A stretch of DNA of 64,000 bases from Trichomonas tenax (Eukaryota; Parabasalia; Trichomonadida; Trichomonadidae). A program made the position numbers and the translations under genes. Below, piece by piece: positions 20,918 through 30,916 of this stretch. Position 1 is the stretch's first letter. Every line of letters starts with the position of its first letter. Location of the stretch: contig JALKBU010000019.1 of the NCBI GenBank assembly GCA_023091735.1, positions 62,001-126,000 on the forward strand. Reading direction: 5' to 3'. The notes beneath the pieces were generated by a model. The model was not told where the DNA came from and did no database searches. It saw only the letters and a list, made by a program, of their open reading frames with translations.

Positions 20918-21257
20918 CTATTTTAAAATCACATAATCATCTCTAACTACTTTTGTTGCGAGCAGAGATTTATAGAGTCCGTCATCTGTTTTCTCGAGTC
21001 TCTCAGGCTTAGACTCAAGGTCTGGTTTGTGGAATCTATATTCTTCTGTCATGAATCCGTTCATATCATCCAAATTATCAGCGATGTCGTAATCGAATGA
21101 GAAAAGAACGAGCATTGCGTGTTTATGCATTGTATCAATGAGAGAACCAAAGATGATTGTCTCTGTCTTCATCATTTCTACATAACTTTCTTCAGTTGAT
21201 ATTACATTGAAAAAAATGTAAGGAGGATGCTAATGAAATAGATTGAGTTCGCGGCAT
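20918..21257 (-). pseudogene. unknown gene, decayed copy 1 (3' part kept, internal deletion)
   Basis: The minus strand begins with ATG at 21255-21257 (MPRTQSISLASSL) and then jumps out of frame. After the jump a frame reads NVISTEESYVEMMKTETIIF and continues through helical sequence (SLIDTMHKHAMLVLFSFDYD) to a stop at 20918. Comparison with copy 2 (21484-21807) shows that about 0.2 kb between these parts has been deleted here. The product is not recognised; it looks like a helical-repeat protein. Confidence 0.5.
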
Positions 21258-21483
21258 CTGGATCAAGTTTTACGGGCGCGAAAGCGCACGAAAAATGGGT
21301 GAAAATTGGCAATATCGAATCATATGATTATTTTCTCTTCTAAAACGATAAGTTTTGAATGAAAAGTAATCGTATTATCGATATTTGATGTTTTCGCTAT
21401 TTACCTTCGGATTTTAGAAATTGTTGGTTAATTAATTTTCTTTCTTCAAGATTAATTATTTGTATTTAAATATATATAATTGT

Positions 21484-21807
21484 CTCTGCCTTCATCATTT
21501 CTACATAACTTTCTTCAGTTGATATTACATGCATCATTGAAAAATAAAATAAACTAATTTTCAAAATATGGGACTGCCCCCATTTTGATGAGTGCTTCAC
21601 CCCGTCAAGTATAAGATGCGCTAGAAGGGGCTAAAGACCGAGCTAACAGAGGGGGTGAAACCTAGAGAAGGTTTTTGGCGAGAAGCAAGGCAGCTCATAG
21701 AATTCTTCTATGAGCTCTCTCAAAATCTCCTCAGTTCCATATTCTGAACAGCAGTTTATTAAATAAAATAAGGATGATGCTAAAGAAATAGATTGAGTTC
21801 CCGGCAT
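21484..21807 (-). pseudogene. unknown gene, decayed copy 2 (5' part kept)
   Basis: The minus strand starts at ATG 21805-21807 with MPGTQSISLASSLFYLINCC and continues as helical sequence (GTEEILRELIEEFYELPCFS). Two TAG codons follow FSRFHPLC. The same frame then carries LLAHLILDGVKHSSKWGQ and HVISTEESYVEMMKAE, which overlaps copy 1. It stops resembling copy 1 after about 21484. Copy 2 therefore keeps the middle that copy 1 lost, and copy 1 keeps the 3' part that copy 2 lost. The GC-rich hairpin near 21695-21720 is part of this coding sequence (ELIEEFYEL). Confidence 0.5.
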
Positions 21808-22042
21808 CTGGATCGAGTTTTAATGAGTTTGTAGGGAACAGATAAGATTATTTCCTTGAAGAGGAGATATATGAGTATTAATATTCCTCCGCCCAAATTC
21901 AGGTTATACCAATATATCACTCATTTGATGAGAAAATATTCCTACCATTTTCGTTCCTAATTCCTCTCAACATGGGCTATCTTTGGGCATCCAGTTTATA
22001 ATTCACCAAAAAAAATTGTGTTCTTCAATTATATTTTAACTT

Positions 22043-22078
22043 GACATGTAAAATAAAGTAATATTTTACATGACAGAA
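22043..22078. promoter_or_regulatory. inverted pair of TTTTACATGTCA-like motifs before the coiled-coil gene
   Basis: TTGACATGTAAAATA and TATTTTACATGACA face each other across about 6 bp, ending about 13 bp before the ATG at 22090. This is the same motif found upstream of several other genes in the window, here as an imperfect palindrome. Confidence 0.5.
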
Positions 22079-22089
22079 ATAATATAGTG

Positions 22090-25000
22090 ATGAGTGATAT
22101 GGATCCATCTCGTCACGTTCAGCAGCTTTTGTACGAAAATCAGCAGCTTCACCAAGAAAATGGGGAATTAATATCTAAAGTCCACGATTTGATCTCAGAA
22201 GTCACTTCTTTGAAGTCGACGTTAAATTCTGGATCAATTATAACAACGACAACGACAGAATATATGGATCCCCCGATTCGCGGAGAGGTAACGACAATGA
22301 TGCAGAGCATTAGACAGCAATCTAAGGATAAAACGGATAATATTAAAAGAAAATATAAGGAAGAGTATAACGTTTTATTGAAGAAATACCAAGAAATTAA
22401 GGAAAAATTCACATCTCTTGAGAATCTGAAGGCAGTTGAGCGTAAAACTGACTCAGATTTTCAGGAACACCTCGAAAAAACAACTTTGGATCTAAATAAC
22501 TCTAAGGTTCAGATCAATGTACTCAATGATACAATAAAAAGGCTCAAAAAAGAAAATAAAGAAGCAAAACAGCAATTAACAGAATTAAATGTAAAATTTA
22601 CGCAACAAGAGCAGTTTTATAAGACGGACCTTGACAGACTTCGAGAACAACTCGCAGCATCAAAACTCGATTTTCAACATATGCAGATAGAATTCGAACA
22701 TCAAATCGATAATTTAACAAGAAAGAATTCTTCGTTATCAGAAAACAATAAAAGACTCAAAGAACAGATATCAGAGTCAGAGACACAACAATCATCACTT
22801 TTAAACACAAGCAATCTTACAAAACAGCAATTCGAACAAAGCAAATCAGAATTATTGCTCAAAATGCAAGAATTATCGGATTTACACGTAAAGGTTGAAA
22901 CATTGGCAACACAAAACACAAAAATTTCATCAGATTTGAAATCGGCAAAATTACAGCAATCTGAATATATAGAAAGAATTAACGCTGCCAATGAAAAGGT
23001 CAGAACTTTGACAATCGAACGTGATGAAATTATCAGTCAAAACAAAGCTTTTAGGAAACAATTGCTTGATAAAGAAAAAGTTATTCAGGAAGTACAGTTA
23101 AAAATACAAGAAATCGATTACGAAAGACAATTAGTGCAAAATCAGAATGCTCACGATAATGAAAATGCAACTAAAGAAATCAATAATATGAAGAATGAAA
23201 TCGAAGAGTTAAAGCAACAAGTTCATAAGGAAAAGACAATAGAGAAGCAGCTCATAAAGAAACTCAACGACTTCTCATCAAAACTTCAAAATCTAAATAC
23301 GCAAATTCTTCAGGAAAGAAATAACAGATCTATTGCTGAAGATAGTCTCAAAACTATCAAAATACAAGTCGAGAAATCAGAAATTGTTCGCAAAGCAATT
23401 GAAGAAGAAAGAAATAATTTGATCGAAAAAATCAACACAGCAAATGCAAATATAGAAACAAAGAATAATGAAAACAATGAACTAAACATCAAACTTCGCA
23501 GTGTTATGCAGAAAAATATTGAGATTGACGAGAAAATGAAGATTCTCGAAAAAGAATTAAAAGATAAAGAAATCAACACTGAAGACAAAGAAAAGATCAA
23601 AAGTTTGTCAGAAACAGTCGATTCTTTGAAGCAAAAGCTTAAAGATTCGAATGAACTTCAAGACAATCTCGATTTAGAAATCAAATCTCTTAAAAAGCAA
23701 AATGAACAATTCATTCGCGATTCGGATAAAAAGAGCACTGAAATTAATGATCTTTCGAACAACATCAAGGAAGAAGGAAAGAAGATGTTGAAGGCAATCG
23801 AAGAACGAAAGGATGCTCTTGCTAAAGCACATCAAGCGAAACAAGAGAATGTTGAATTGAAGAAGGAAATATCTAAACTTGAAAATGACATTGCATACTT
23901 AAATTTACAAGTTGAATCTCATAAGAAGACAATTGAAGACAATCTCAATCTTTCCGCATCAGAGAAGATACAGGCAGCACAATTGGAAGATTCACTCAAA
24001 GATCTTTCAATACAGCTGCAAACGGAGAAAGAAGCGCATCAAAATGCAAAAGATATTCTTCAATCTTTATCTTTAACTTCTGATGATCAAAAACGACAAA
24101 TCATAGAGTTAAACGATGAAATTTCAATATCAAAGAGAAATATCGAAGAACTGAAACATGCTCTTGATGAAAAAGAATCCGTAATTCAAAGCCAAAGCAA
24201 GAAATTCTCATATCTCGATGAACAAATTTCATCACTTAAAGCATCTTTAGATCTTGCTCAACAAAATCAAAAGTCAGAGAAAGAAAACTCACATAAGATA
24301 GGGCAGGAGTTAGCGAACTCAGAAGCAAGAGTTGCAACACTTGAAACGCAAATTAGAACAAACGAAAACATTATCAAAGGCTTGAAAGAGAAAATATCAG
24401 AAAAGATGAAACAAAACGTTGAATCATCACATGCGATTGATCTTCAAAAGCGAATGATTGAGAACAGCGAAAAGCAGAAGAAGGACCTCACAAATGAAAT
24501 ACAGCGTCAAAAGGATCACATTATACATTTAGAGAAACAAATTCAAAATGGAATGATTCAAATGAGTGAAATTTCTGTGAATATTGCTGCAGAACAAAAA
24601 GAAAATATTAGCAGATTGAGTGCATCACTTGCTGATTCAAATATTAAATTAAAGAAGTCAGAAAAGGCTCTCAAAGCTGTAACAAAGAAGATGATCAGTC
24701 AACAAGAAGTACTCGAAAAAATCACGAATGAAAATGAAGCAAACAAAGCCAACATTAATAAATTACTTTCAGAAATTGCTGAAAAGAATGTAAAGATTGA
24801 TATGAATGAAGCAACAATAACTGCACACGCAGACATTGATAAGAGCAACAACGACATTATTAATGAACTTAGAGGCAATTTACAGCGTCTTAACGAACAA
24901 ATTGAGAATCTTCAGACATACAAAGATAATGAAAAGAAACAATTGCAAATAGCATTTTCAACAAACTTAGGAAAGTTTCAAACACAGCATTCTAAAGAGA

Positions 25001-26487
25001 TTGAAGCTGCAAATCAAAGAATATTCGACTTACAATCTAAAGTCACTGAATATGAAACAATTATTGAAGAGAATGAACTGAAGTTAAATAATGAATCTAA
25101 TCCTAACAAAGAGAAAGAATCCATTCTCAAGAAACTCACCGATGAAAATGCACGACTTCAGGCAAACTTAGAGCAAACTTTGATCGGTCTCAAAGATACA
25201 AAAGAAAAGCTCGAAAATACTTCAAACAAACTTTCTGCTTCAGAAGAGAAAGCTAATGCACTCAGCACCGCAAACGAAGAATTAAAGACTAAACTTCAAG
25301 AGACAGATGAATGTCTTCAAGCAAAGACTCAAGAATTTAACGAAACTTCTCAGAAACTTAATGATCTTCAAATCGCATTCGATGAAACAGATAAGAAACT
25401 CAAAGAAAATGAAGAAGAGTTCAAAGAGAAAACAGAAAAATTGCAATCATGTAAAGATGAACTCAAACAAAAAGAAGAAATCATCGCAAATCAGCAAAAC
25501 TTCATCGACGAGAACAACAAGAAGATCAAGAACCATGAAAAGAACTCTGTTGACTTTCAGGAGTCACAACAGAAGCTCCAAGCAGAACTCGATGATCACA
25601 AGAACAAACTGAGCGCAACAGAAGCTTCTAAACAAGATTTCTTCGAAAAATTGCAAAAATCGCAACAAGAATTATCCGATCTTAAGGATCAACTCGCTAA
25701 ATTGACATCAGAGAACGAAACAAGCAAGATTGAGTTGCAAAATGCAAATCAAACAATCGAACAACAAAAGAATGAAATCACAAATCTCAGAAATCTCATT
25801 AAGCAGCATGGTGAAGAAATCTCTATGTCCAAGTCTCAATACGAGAATATTTCACAGCAATCAGCAGATAAGATAACGCAATTGGAGCAGAAGAACGAAG
25901 AACTCACGAACAAACTTAATGCTTCTATCGAAGAATCACAGAAGACGATGAAGATATTCATGGAATTAGTCAACGTTATCAGAGGAATTCAAACTCTTCT
26001 TCATCCAGAAATCAAATTCGATAACGAAGACTATGAAGGCACAATTCCTGCAGCAAATCAAATCCTTCATGAATTAGAAGTTTTGAGGAAGTTCTTAGTT
26101 GATGCTCATGATGATATCGAAAATCTCATTAAAGATAAAACAAGTTATAAGGGTATCATTGAGAGTCTCAAGAATGACATAGAGCAGCTCAACATGCTGA
26201 TCTCCAAGAAGGATGCTGAAATCCAGAAATTGAACAGCGACATGAAGGCATTCAAAGAACAAATTGATTTCCTCAATGAATCTAAGGCACAATATGATAT
26301 TGAAAGAGAAAATCTCAACAATGGAATCGCAAAGCTTCGCAATGCATTGAAATTAACACAGGAGCACTTGAAGACATCAGAAGATGAAAAGAAAGCAGCC
26401 AAAGACCTCAATGTTCAGTACAGAATTCTCATCGATAAAGTCAGTCAAGAACATAACTTGCACATCGATGTTCCACAAGAAAACTAA
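22090..26487 (+). CDS. giant coiled-coil protein (1,465 aa)
   Basis: An intact frame starting at the ATG at 22090 (MSDMDPSRHVQQLLYENQQL); a GTG one codon earlier is not a plausible start. Nearly the whole protein is predicted coiled coil, rich in Glu, Lys, Gln, Asn and Leu with heptad spacing, and without proline-rich breaks. The last 150 residues have a somewhat different, more globular composition (IFMELVNVIRGIQTLLHPEI). No motor, GRIP or kinase domain is seen. Such proteins in trichomonads usually belong to the cytoskeleton, Golgi tethers or mastigont structures. Similarity to myosin tails or golgins in searches would be mostly compositional. Confidence 0.85.
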   Translation: MSDMDPSRHVQQLLYENQQLHQENGELISKVHDLISEVTSLKSTLNSGSIITTTTTEYMDPPIRGEVTTMMQSIRQQSKDKTDNIKRKYKEEYNVLLKKYQEIKEKFTSLENLKAVERKTDSDFQEHLEKTTLDLNNSKVQINVLNDTIKRLKKENKEAKQQLTELNVKFTQQEQFYKTDLDRLREQLAASKLDFQHMQIEFEHQIDNLTRKNSSLSENNKRLKEQISESETQQSSLLNTSNLTKQQFEQSKSELLLKMQELSDLHVKVETLATQNTKISSDLKSAKLQQSEYIERINAANEKVRTLTIERDEIISQNKAFRKQLLDKEKVIQEVQLKIQEIDYERQLVQNQNAHDNENATKEINNMKNEIEELKQQVHKEKTIEKQLIKKLNDFSSKLQNLNTQILQERNNRSIAEDSLKTIKIQVEKSEIVRKAIEEERNNLIEKINTANANIETKNNENNELNIKLRSVMQKNIEIDEKMKILEKELKDKEINTEDKEKIKSLSETVDSLKQKLKDSNELQDNLDLEIKSLKKQNEQFIRDSDKKSTEINDLSNNIKEEGKKMLKAIEERKDALAKAHQAKQENVELKKEISKLENDIAYLNLQVESHKKTIEDNLNLSASEKIQAAQLEDSLKDLSIQLQTEKEAHQNAKDILQSLSLTSDDQKRQIIELNDEISISKRNIEELKHALDEKESVIQSQSKKFSYLDEQISSLKASLDLAQQNQKSEKENSHKIGQELANSEARVATLETQIRTNENIIKGLKEKISEKMKQNVESSHAIDLQKRMIENSEKQKKDLTNEIQRQKDHIIHLEKQIQNGMIQMSEISVNIAAEQKENISRLSASLADSNIKLKKSEKALKAVTKKMISQQEVLEKITNENEANKANINKLLSEIAEKNVKIDMNEATITAHADIDKSNNDIINELRGNLQRLNEQIENLQTYKDNEKKQLQIAFSTNLGKFQTQHSKEIEAANQRIFDLQSKVTEYETIIEENELKLNNESNPNKEKESILKKLTDENARLQANLEQTLIGLKDTKEKLENTSNKLSASEEKANALSTANEELKTKLQETDECLQAKTQEFNETSQKLNDLQIAFDETDKKLKENEEEFKEKTEKLQSCKDELKQKEEIIANQQNFIDENNKKIKNHEKNSVDFQESQQKLQAELDDHKNKLSATEASKQDFFEKLQKSQQELSDLKDQLAKLTSENETSKIELQNANQTIEQQKNEITNLRNLIKQHGEEISMSKSQYENISQQSADKITQLEQKNEELTNKLNASIEESQKTMKIFMELVNVIRGIQTLLHPEIKFDNEDYEGTIPAANQILHELEVLRKFLVDAHDDIENLIKDKTSYKGIIESLKNDIEQLNMLISKKDAEIQKLNSDMKAFKEQIDFLNESKAQYDIERENLNNGIAKLRNALKLTQEHLKTSEDEKKAAKDLNVQYRILIDKVSQEHNLHIDVPQEN

Positions 26488-27274
26488 TTTTGTTATAATT
26501 TTTATTTATGTTTTATTATTCTAAAATAACTATTCTTTAAGCTTTATTTTGCTTTAAAAACAAAATGCTTTGATGAGTGCAATTCAAGAATTCAGGCGTG
26601 ACTGAATTTTCTACGCCTACTCAAACATCTCGATTTTTCTCCACCAGTATGAATATTTAAGGTCTAATTTTGGTGGCAAATGAAAAATTTTCCCATCTAA
26701 AACGCTGTGGACATATAAAGCATGAAAAATATATTATTCAATATTATATCAAAAAAATATCTTGATTTATTTTGATGCTAACTGACGGGTTATCATTACT
26801 CGTGTTGTTTGCATGCTGTGTGGATGAAAAGTAAGGGTTGCAAATTAAAATTAAATATTTTGCGAATAAAAAGCAACACATTTTTATCCTGTAAGTCCAA
26901 CATTTAGTAGACACTGATTTATCTGCGTTGAAAATGGACAAATTAAGTGAATAATAACGAGATAAAATCAGGATTACTAAAAATGAACAGATTGGGTATT
27001 GATATTTAATAGGATACATATGCAGGTGATAAGCTATCATATCATCATCGCATTCAGCTTTATCTCACCCTTTTTAACAAAAGATTATTTAATTTTTTTG
27101 ATCATAAATACTTTTGTTGCATTTTTTCATTGAAATAGAGACTTAGAGCTATTTTAATTCAGCAATTTATTTTCAAAATATATACGCATGTTATATATGT
27201 ATTTGCTGACCATGATATTTCTGTCACTTTTACGTTTTTCCTGCCAAATATTTTTGTTAACATATGTTCTTGCT
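26488..27274. other. intergenic, nothing recognised
   Basis: About 0.8 kb of AT-rich sequence between the coiled-coil gene and the 3' end of the retroelement remnant. The longest open frame looks non-coding. Confidence 0.45.
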
Positions 27275-27655
27275 TCATATATAATATGTGTGCTTTGCAC
27301 ATTTCTTGTAGAAGACACCAAGCGAGCTGATGACTATTGGGAAGAGATATGCTTTCATCTTTAGCCTTGTTTCGCATTGGTTTCGAAGATCAGCATACTT
27401 GTTGATCTTATTTTCGTATGCGCTTTGCATCTTTATCTCTCCATTGTCTGATATATCGTCGTATGGGCAAGTTACGTCGACTCTCCAGATTTTGGACTCG
27501 TTGTAGAGGATAATGTCAGGCTTGAGTCTCGCTAACTCGCCCTGGATTGCTGGCTTGTTTGGAATGGATACAGTTGAGTTAAACTTAACTGTGTATCCCG
27601 CGAAAGCTTAGACAGCCTCCTTTGCAATGATATCGACGATCTTATTGTGTCGAAT
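27275..27655 (-). pseudogene. restriction-like endonuclease C-terminus of the retroelement
   Basis: A frame begins near HNKIVDIIAKEAV, passes one TAG (about 27608-27610), and continues with AFAGYTVKFNSTVSIPNKPA, then RLKPDIILYNESKIWRVDVT and YENKINKYADLRNQCETRLK. It ends with AYLFPIVISSLGVFYKK near the stop at 27275-27277. The PD followed by about 12 residues and VDV, then a K-x-x-K-Y segment, match the catalytic core and following helix of the R2-type endonuclease. The upstream join to the zinc-finger frame near 27650 marks the lost reverse transcriptase. Confidence 0.7.
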
Positions 27656-28635
27656 CGTTGAGATACTCTTGATTGTTCTTCTCTTCTTTGTGATTCTGTT
27701 TGTCTTTGCTCTCTGCGGGAGTCTGGCCTTCGATCTTCACCAGTTGCACTTTCTTGTGCTCTGATCCCTCGATCCTGTTCAGATCTTCTCCTCTGTTCAT
27801 CTTGAGCATCGACTGATAGTGATTCATGAATTGCTTCTTCTTCTTGTTCACTCTGGTCTTCTTCTATTGACTGAGTAACATTTTGGATGTTGATGATTTC
27901 ATCATCATTATCGAATGGTTCATCACAAGCTGGATGCGTGATGCATTTGATTCTCGAACCGATTGGCTCTTTCTCACCTGGACGTTGGTGCTCCTTGTGA
28001 GAGTGACTAATGTGTAAGCTGGTGAATCTTTTGTTGTTCGACCAGTAGTCACAGTATCTGCATCTAAATCCTTCTTCTTCCTTCGTAAGCTTATTAAAGC
28101 TAATCAAATTTTGTTCGCTGCTAACTATTAGCATCTTCCAGAACTTCGACATGTCTTTTGGAAGTTCGCTGATATTGTGCCTGTCAGCGAGGTGCTGAAC
28201 AAATGCTTCGTTTGTTGTTCCGTAATTGCACAATGGGCAAAATGCCGGTAGTTCAAGTATATTTCGCTCTCTTCCCGCTTCATTGAAATCTGTTGCTCGA
28301 ACTCTATATTCTGTAATCCACGCTGCTATATTGATCACTTTAACAGGTAGGAAACAAAATGTGTTCAGCTGGTGTGCCATTCTCCAATGCTGTTCACGGA
28401 GGCTGTGTTCCTTGAATCTCTGATTGCAGGTTGGATTTCCGCATTTCAATTCCAGACATTCCGCTGGAGGGAATTTATGCTTAGTCATCATCACATACTC
28501 TAGAGGTGCCTCTGTTAGGTCTCCCTCTAGTTCGAAATTAACTCTGTTGTCAACTTCTCTGATGAAAGTCGACCTGCATGTTCTAAGTCTTCTTGAGAGC
28601 TCTTTCAGTAGATTGAGTTGATGTAGTGAGTCCAT
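27532..28635 (-). pseudogene. three-C2H2-finger N-terminal region of retroelement ORF2
   Basis: An open frame of 367 codons. Three zinc fingers are visible: C-GNPT-C...H-WRMA-H (residues about 62-88), C-x2-C-x12-H-x4-H (about 137-158) and C-x2-C...H-x-H-x-H (about 194-217). R2 clade A elements also carry three N-terminal fingers that recognise the target site. A long charged linker rich in Arg, Glu and Gln follows. The final 40 codons run out of frame into the endonuclease region and are not native. The ATG at 28635 lies inside the original larger frame: sequence just upstream reads into it after one frameshift. Confidence 0.65.
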
Positions 28636-28659
28636 ATATTCCGCGTGCAGAGTTTTCGA

Positions 28660-29464
28660 TTTCTGATTCTTGATCTTCGTATTGTTCGCTTTGATCTGCT
28701 AAATTATTATCATTGTTATTTAGTTGTTGTTAGCTTTGCGACGGAGCTTGAGCTTCACTGTGGTTGGAGATCGCTTGACTGCTGTTTTCAGTGTCGCTTC
28801 TTCTGCTCTGTGAGGGTTGAGTTGATTGATTTCGATTTTGACTTTCTTGGGCGCTCATACTATTGGTGTTCTTCCTGTTTTGATCATTATTGATTTGTTC
28901 AACTTCTGATTCTGATGAGCTTGAAGAACTTGATGAGTTTGTGCTTGAGATAGTGTGCTCTGGTGGATCGTTATCCATGAAAAATTCAAGATCTGAGTTC
29001 TCATTACCATCTTCATCGCGAATATGATTTTGCCAATTGTTTCAAGATATTTGAAATCTTCTGTTTTGTGAATTCCGTAGCGTATTCTTTGAGGCAATCA
29101 TTGAGTTGCTTGAAATTGTTTTCCAGTCCATGTGTGTCTTCGTTTTGTGATTTGTGAAATGCTTCTGTGATTGTGCCCATCTTCTCGATTGTCTGTAAAA
29201 GATTGCTAAAGTCATGTCCTTTGATCTGTACCTTTGGTATCTCCAGTAGTTTTTCGTTGAGTCTGTCAATGAAATTGATGAAATTGTTGCGATTATGTTG
29301 TGATAGGATTTGATTTGGTTGAGTTTTGTCAACTCATTCTCAACTTGCTTTGCATACAGTTGAACTGCTGCTGTGTCATTTTGAATTGCAACCTCTCTTT
29401 TCCTGTTCAGTAATTCCAGCGCTGCTTGCGCGTTCTTAATGAAGTTCGTGAGTTTCATGTGCAT
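28660..29464 (-). pseudogene. 5' part of retroelement ORF2, coiled and serine-rich, frameshifted
   Basis: The first frame starts MHMKLTNFIKNAQAALELLN at 29464, overlapping the end of ORF1. Near 29270 the coding sense shifts frame and continues as LNEKLLEIPKVQIKGHDFSN and QTIEKMGTITEAFHKSQNED. It shifts again near 29020 into DEDGNENSDLEFFMDNDPPE. A serine-rich acidic region follows, broken by a TAA at about 28730, after which LNNNDNNLADQSEQYEDQES continues in frame. One more shift joins the zinc-finger frame. These breaks show that a single long reading frame decayed. Confidence 0.55.
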
Positions 29465-30555
29465 TATTTCTTTCTTGCTGAGCTTGATATTGTGTCGTTA
29501 ATAAGTTTGTTGATTTTGTCTGTATTAACATTTATATTGATAAGATTTGTTGAAACTGCGTTTTGTATATTTGTGATATTATTCGTGAACAGTTGAATTG
29601 AGTTTGAAACATTGTCTAATATGTTTTGACTTGCTTTAATCTCTGATTTGATTCGCTTGTTCATTTCTGCTGTTTGCTTTGAGTTGTTAATTATCAAATT
29701 TTCTAATTTGTTCTTATTTTCATTAAAAAGTATAATTTTGTTATCGATTTCTTTGTGTGCTGCTGAGATTTTGTCGTTAAATTCTTGCTTTAGTGCGATT
29801 TCATTCGATTTGATTTCTTCAATCATTGTTTTGGAGTCCATGTTCGCCTGAACTAGAAGATATTCTTGATGTTGTAGTTGCTCATTGATACTGTCATTGA
29901 TTTGTTGCGTGTTCATGTGAAATTCTTGTATTTTGTTTTCAATCATTTGATTTCTTTCTTGGGCTCTCTCCTTTGCTTGCAAATATTGCTGTACCAGCTC
30001 TCTTTGCGCGCTTTGGATTGTTGCGACGTTGCTTTCGGTTTTGTTTTCCTCCGTTTCGAGGAGTTTTTGAACGAGAGCGATTATTGAGCTTTGCTTCGTG
30101 TCAATGCTTGCAATGCTCTCATCCACTGTTTTCGAAATCGTAGTGTTGAGACTTTGAAGCGTGAATTTGTCTATCTTTTCTTGGAAAAAATCGAAATAAT
30201 ATAACCAGAAAGTCATTGCTTCGCTAGACGTATCTACGTATCTGGAGAAGCAGTTTGCTGCCTTGGCTATCTCATAATATAGTCTTAAACATCGAATAAA
30301 ATAATAAATTGTTCTAATGCCTCTTTGAGTTATAATTTGAACTTGCTGTATGATGCTGTTCTTAAATTCCTCCTTGTCTGCCCACTTTATGTTGAAGATG
30401 ATTGGGTAGTTATTGTTTGTTACAGGCATTTCGGGATTGAAATCTTCGTTTAATGATATCTGGATAGGAGTAGTAATCATAATAACTTGATTTTCGTCGT
30501 TTTCTAAACGATTAGAAAACTGAGCCTGTGAACGATACGACCGTAACGAACTCAA
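29464..30555 (-). CDS. ORF1-like coiled-coil protein of the retroelement
   Basis: The frame is open for 363 codons from a TTG. The first ATG gives a protein of about 338 residues (MITTPIQISLNEDFNPEMPV). Residues about 30-110 are aromatic and helical (YYFIRCLRLYYEIAKAANCF). The rest is a long coiled coil rich in Gln, Asn, Glu and Ile. It overlaps the start of the second coding region, a typical ORF1-ORF2 arrangement. It is the only part of the element without a visible break, though the true 5' end may be lost. Assignment as ORF1 rests on position; the sequence has no diagnostic motif. Confidence 0.5.
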   Translation of the reverse strand: MSSLRSYRSQAQFSNRLENDENQVIMITTPIQISLNEDFNPEMPVTNNNYPIIFNIKWADKEEFKNSIIQQVQIITQRGIRTIYYFIRCLRLYYEIAKAANCFSRYVDTSSEAMTFWLYYFDFFQEKIDKFTLQSLNTTISKTVDESIASIDTKQSSIIALVQKLLETEENKTESNVATIQSAQRELVQQYLQAKERAQERNQMIENKIQEFHMNTQQINDSINEQLQHQEYLLVQANMDSKTMIEEIKSNEIALKQEFNDKISAAHKEIDNKIILFNENKNKLENLIINNSKQTAEMNKRIKSEIKASQNILDNVSNSIQLFTNNITNIQNAVSTNLININVNTDKINKLINDTISSSARKK

Positions 30556-30828
30556 AAATCAAGGTTTTTGAGATGAACTTTTGTGTTTTGTTGATGAACT
30601 TGGGGATCTAAAGAAAGCCATTTCTGGCCAGTTCTAAGCTGTCTGGACCTTCAGGACATCCATCCAATGTGCCCTTGGAGGTATCAACATAGTCCTCTTT
30701 GTTTGGTTTGTAAAATTCCTTGTCTAATATATTATATATATATTGCAAAACTTTGAGTTTTTCCAAAATTTCTTCGCCAAAAAGGTTGACTGTGAGAGTG
30801 TCTCATCGTCAGCTAAAAAAGGAAAAGG

Positions 30829-30843
30829 AAAAAACATCGAAAA
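30829..30843 (-). terminator. RNA polymerase III terminator of tRNA-Lys
   Basis: On the tRNA strand the gene is followed immediately by TTTT and, 5 bases later, by TTTTTT. T-runs of four or more directly after the discriminator region are standard pol III stop signals. Confidence 0.8.
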
Positions 30844-30916
30844 GCCAGTGGCGGGACTCGAACCCGCAACCCCAAGATTAAGAGTCTTATGCTCTATCCG
30901 GTTGAGCTACACAGGC
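30844..30916 (-). tRNA. tRNA-Lys (anticodon CTT)
   Basis: A 73-base cloverleaf on the minus strand. The acceptor stem is GCCTGTG/CACTGGC with one T-T mismatch; the D arm GCTC...GAGC, the anticodon stem TAAGA/TCTTG with loop CTCTTAA (anticodon CTT, reading AAG) and the T arm GCGGG-TTCGAGT-CCCGC are all well formed. The internal A box (TAGCTCAACCGG) and B box (GGTTCGAGTCC) are present, and no intron is seen. CCA is not encoded, as expected for a nuclear eukaryotic tRNA gene. Confidence 0.95.

Larger units (their letters stand above)
27275..30555 (-). mobile_element. degenerate R2/NeSL-type non-LTR retrotransposon, reverse transcriptase missing
   Basis: Read on the minus strand from 30555 to 27275, the parts are in order: an ORF1-like coiled-coil protein; a second coding region with a coiled segment, an acidic serine-rich stretch, three C2H2 fingers and an Arg/Glu/Gln-rich linker; then the C-terminal restriction-like endonuclease. 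N-terminal zinc fingers plus a C-terminal PD-D/K endonuclease is the layout of R2-, NeSL- and CRE-clade retrotransposons. The reverse transcriptase of about 500 residues that should lie between them is absent, and several frameshifts and stops are present. The copy is therefore dead. No poly(A) tail or target-site duplication could be set by eye. The tRNA-Lys gene lies about 290 bp upstream on the same strand. Confidence 0.7.

Noticed and set aside
21554..21761. A 208-bp GC-rich segment between AATAAAATAA repeats looked like a SINE or structured RNA inserted with a target duplication.
   Set aside because: On the minus strand the segment continues the reading sense of the flanking gene fragment (LRELIEEFYELPCFSPKTF), so the other copy has a deletion rather than this one an insertion.
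22149..26411. Several long antisense frames opposite the coiled-coil gene.
   Set aside because: They have the Ser/Leu/Phe/Ile-rich composition expected from the complement of Glu/Lys-rich codons and no homology signals.
27159..27377. A 72-codon open frame on the minus strand.
   Set aside because: It is a shadow of the endonuclease frame, which shows the conserved PD-D/K sequence in a neighbouring frame.
27275..30555. The block as part of a Maverick/Polinton element.
   Set aside because: No integrase, polymerase B, ATPase or protease sequence is visible; fingers plus restriction-like endonuclease fit an R2-type retroelement better.
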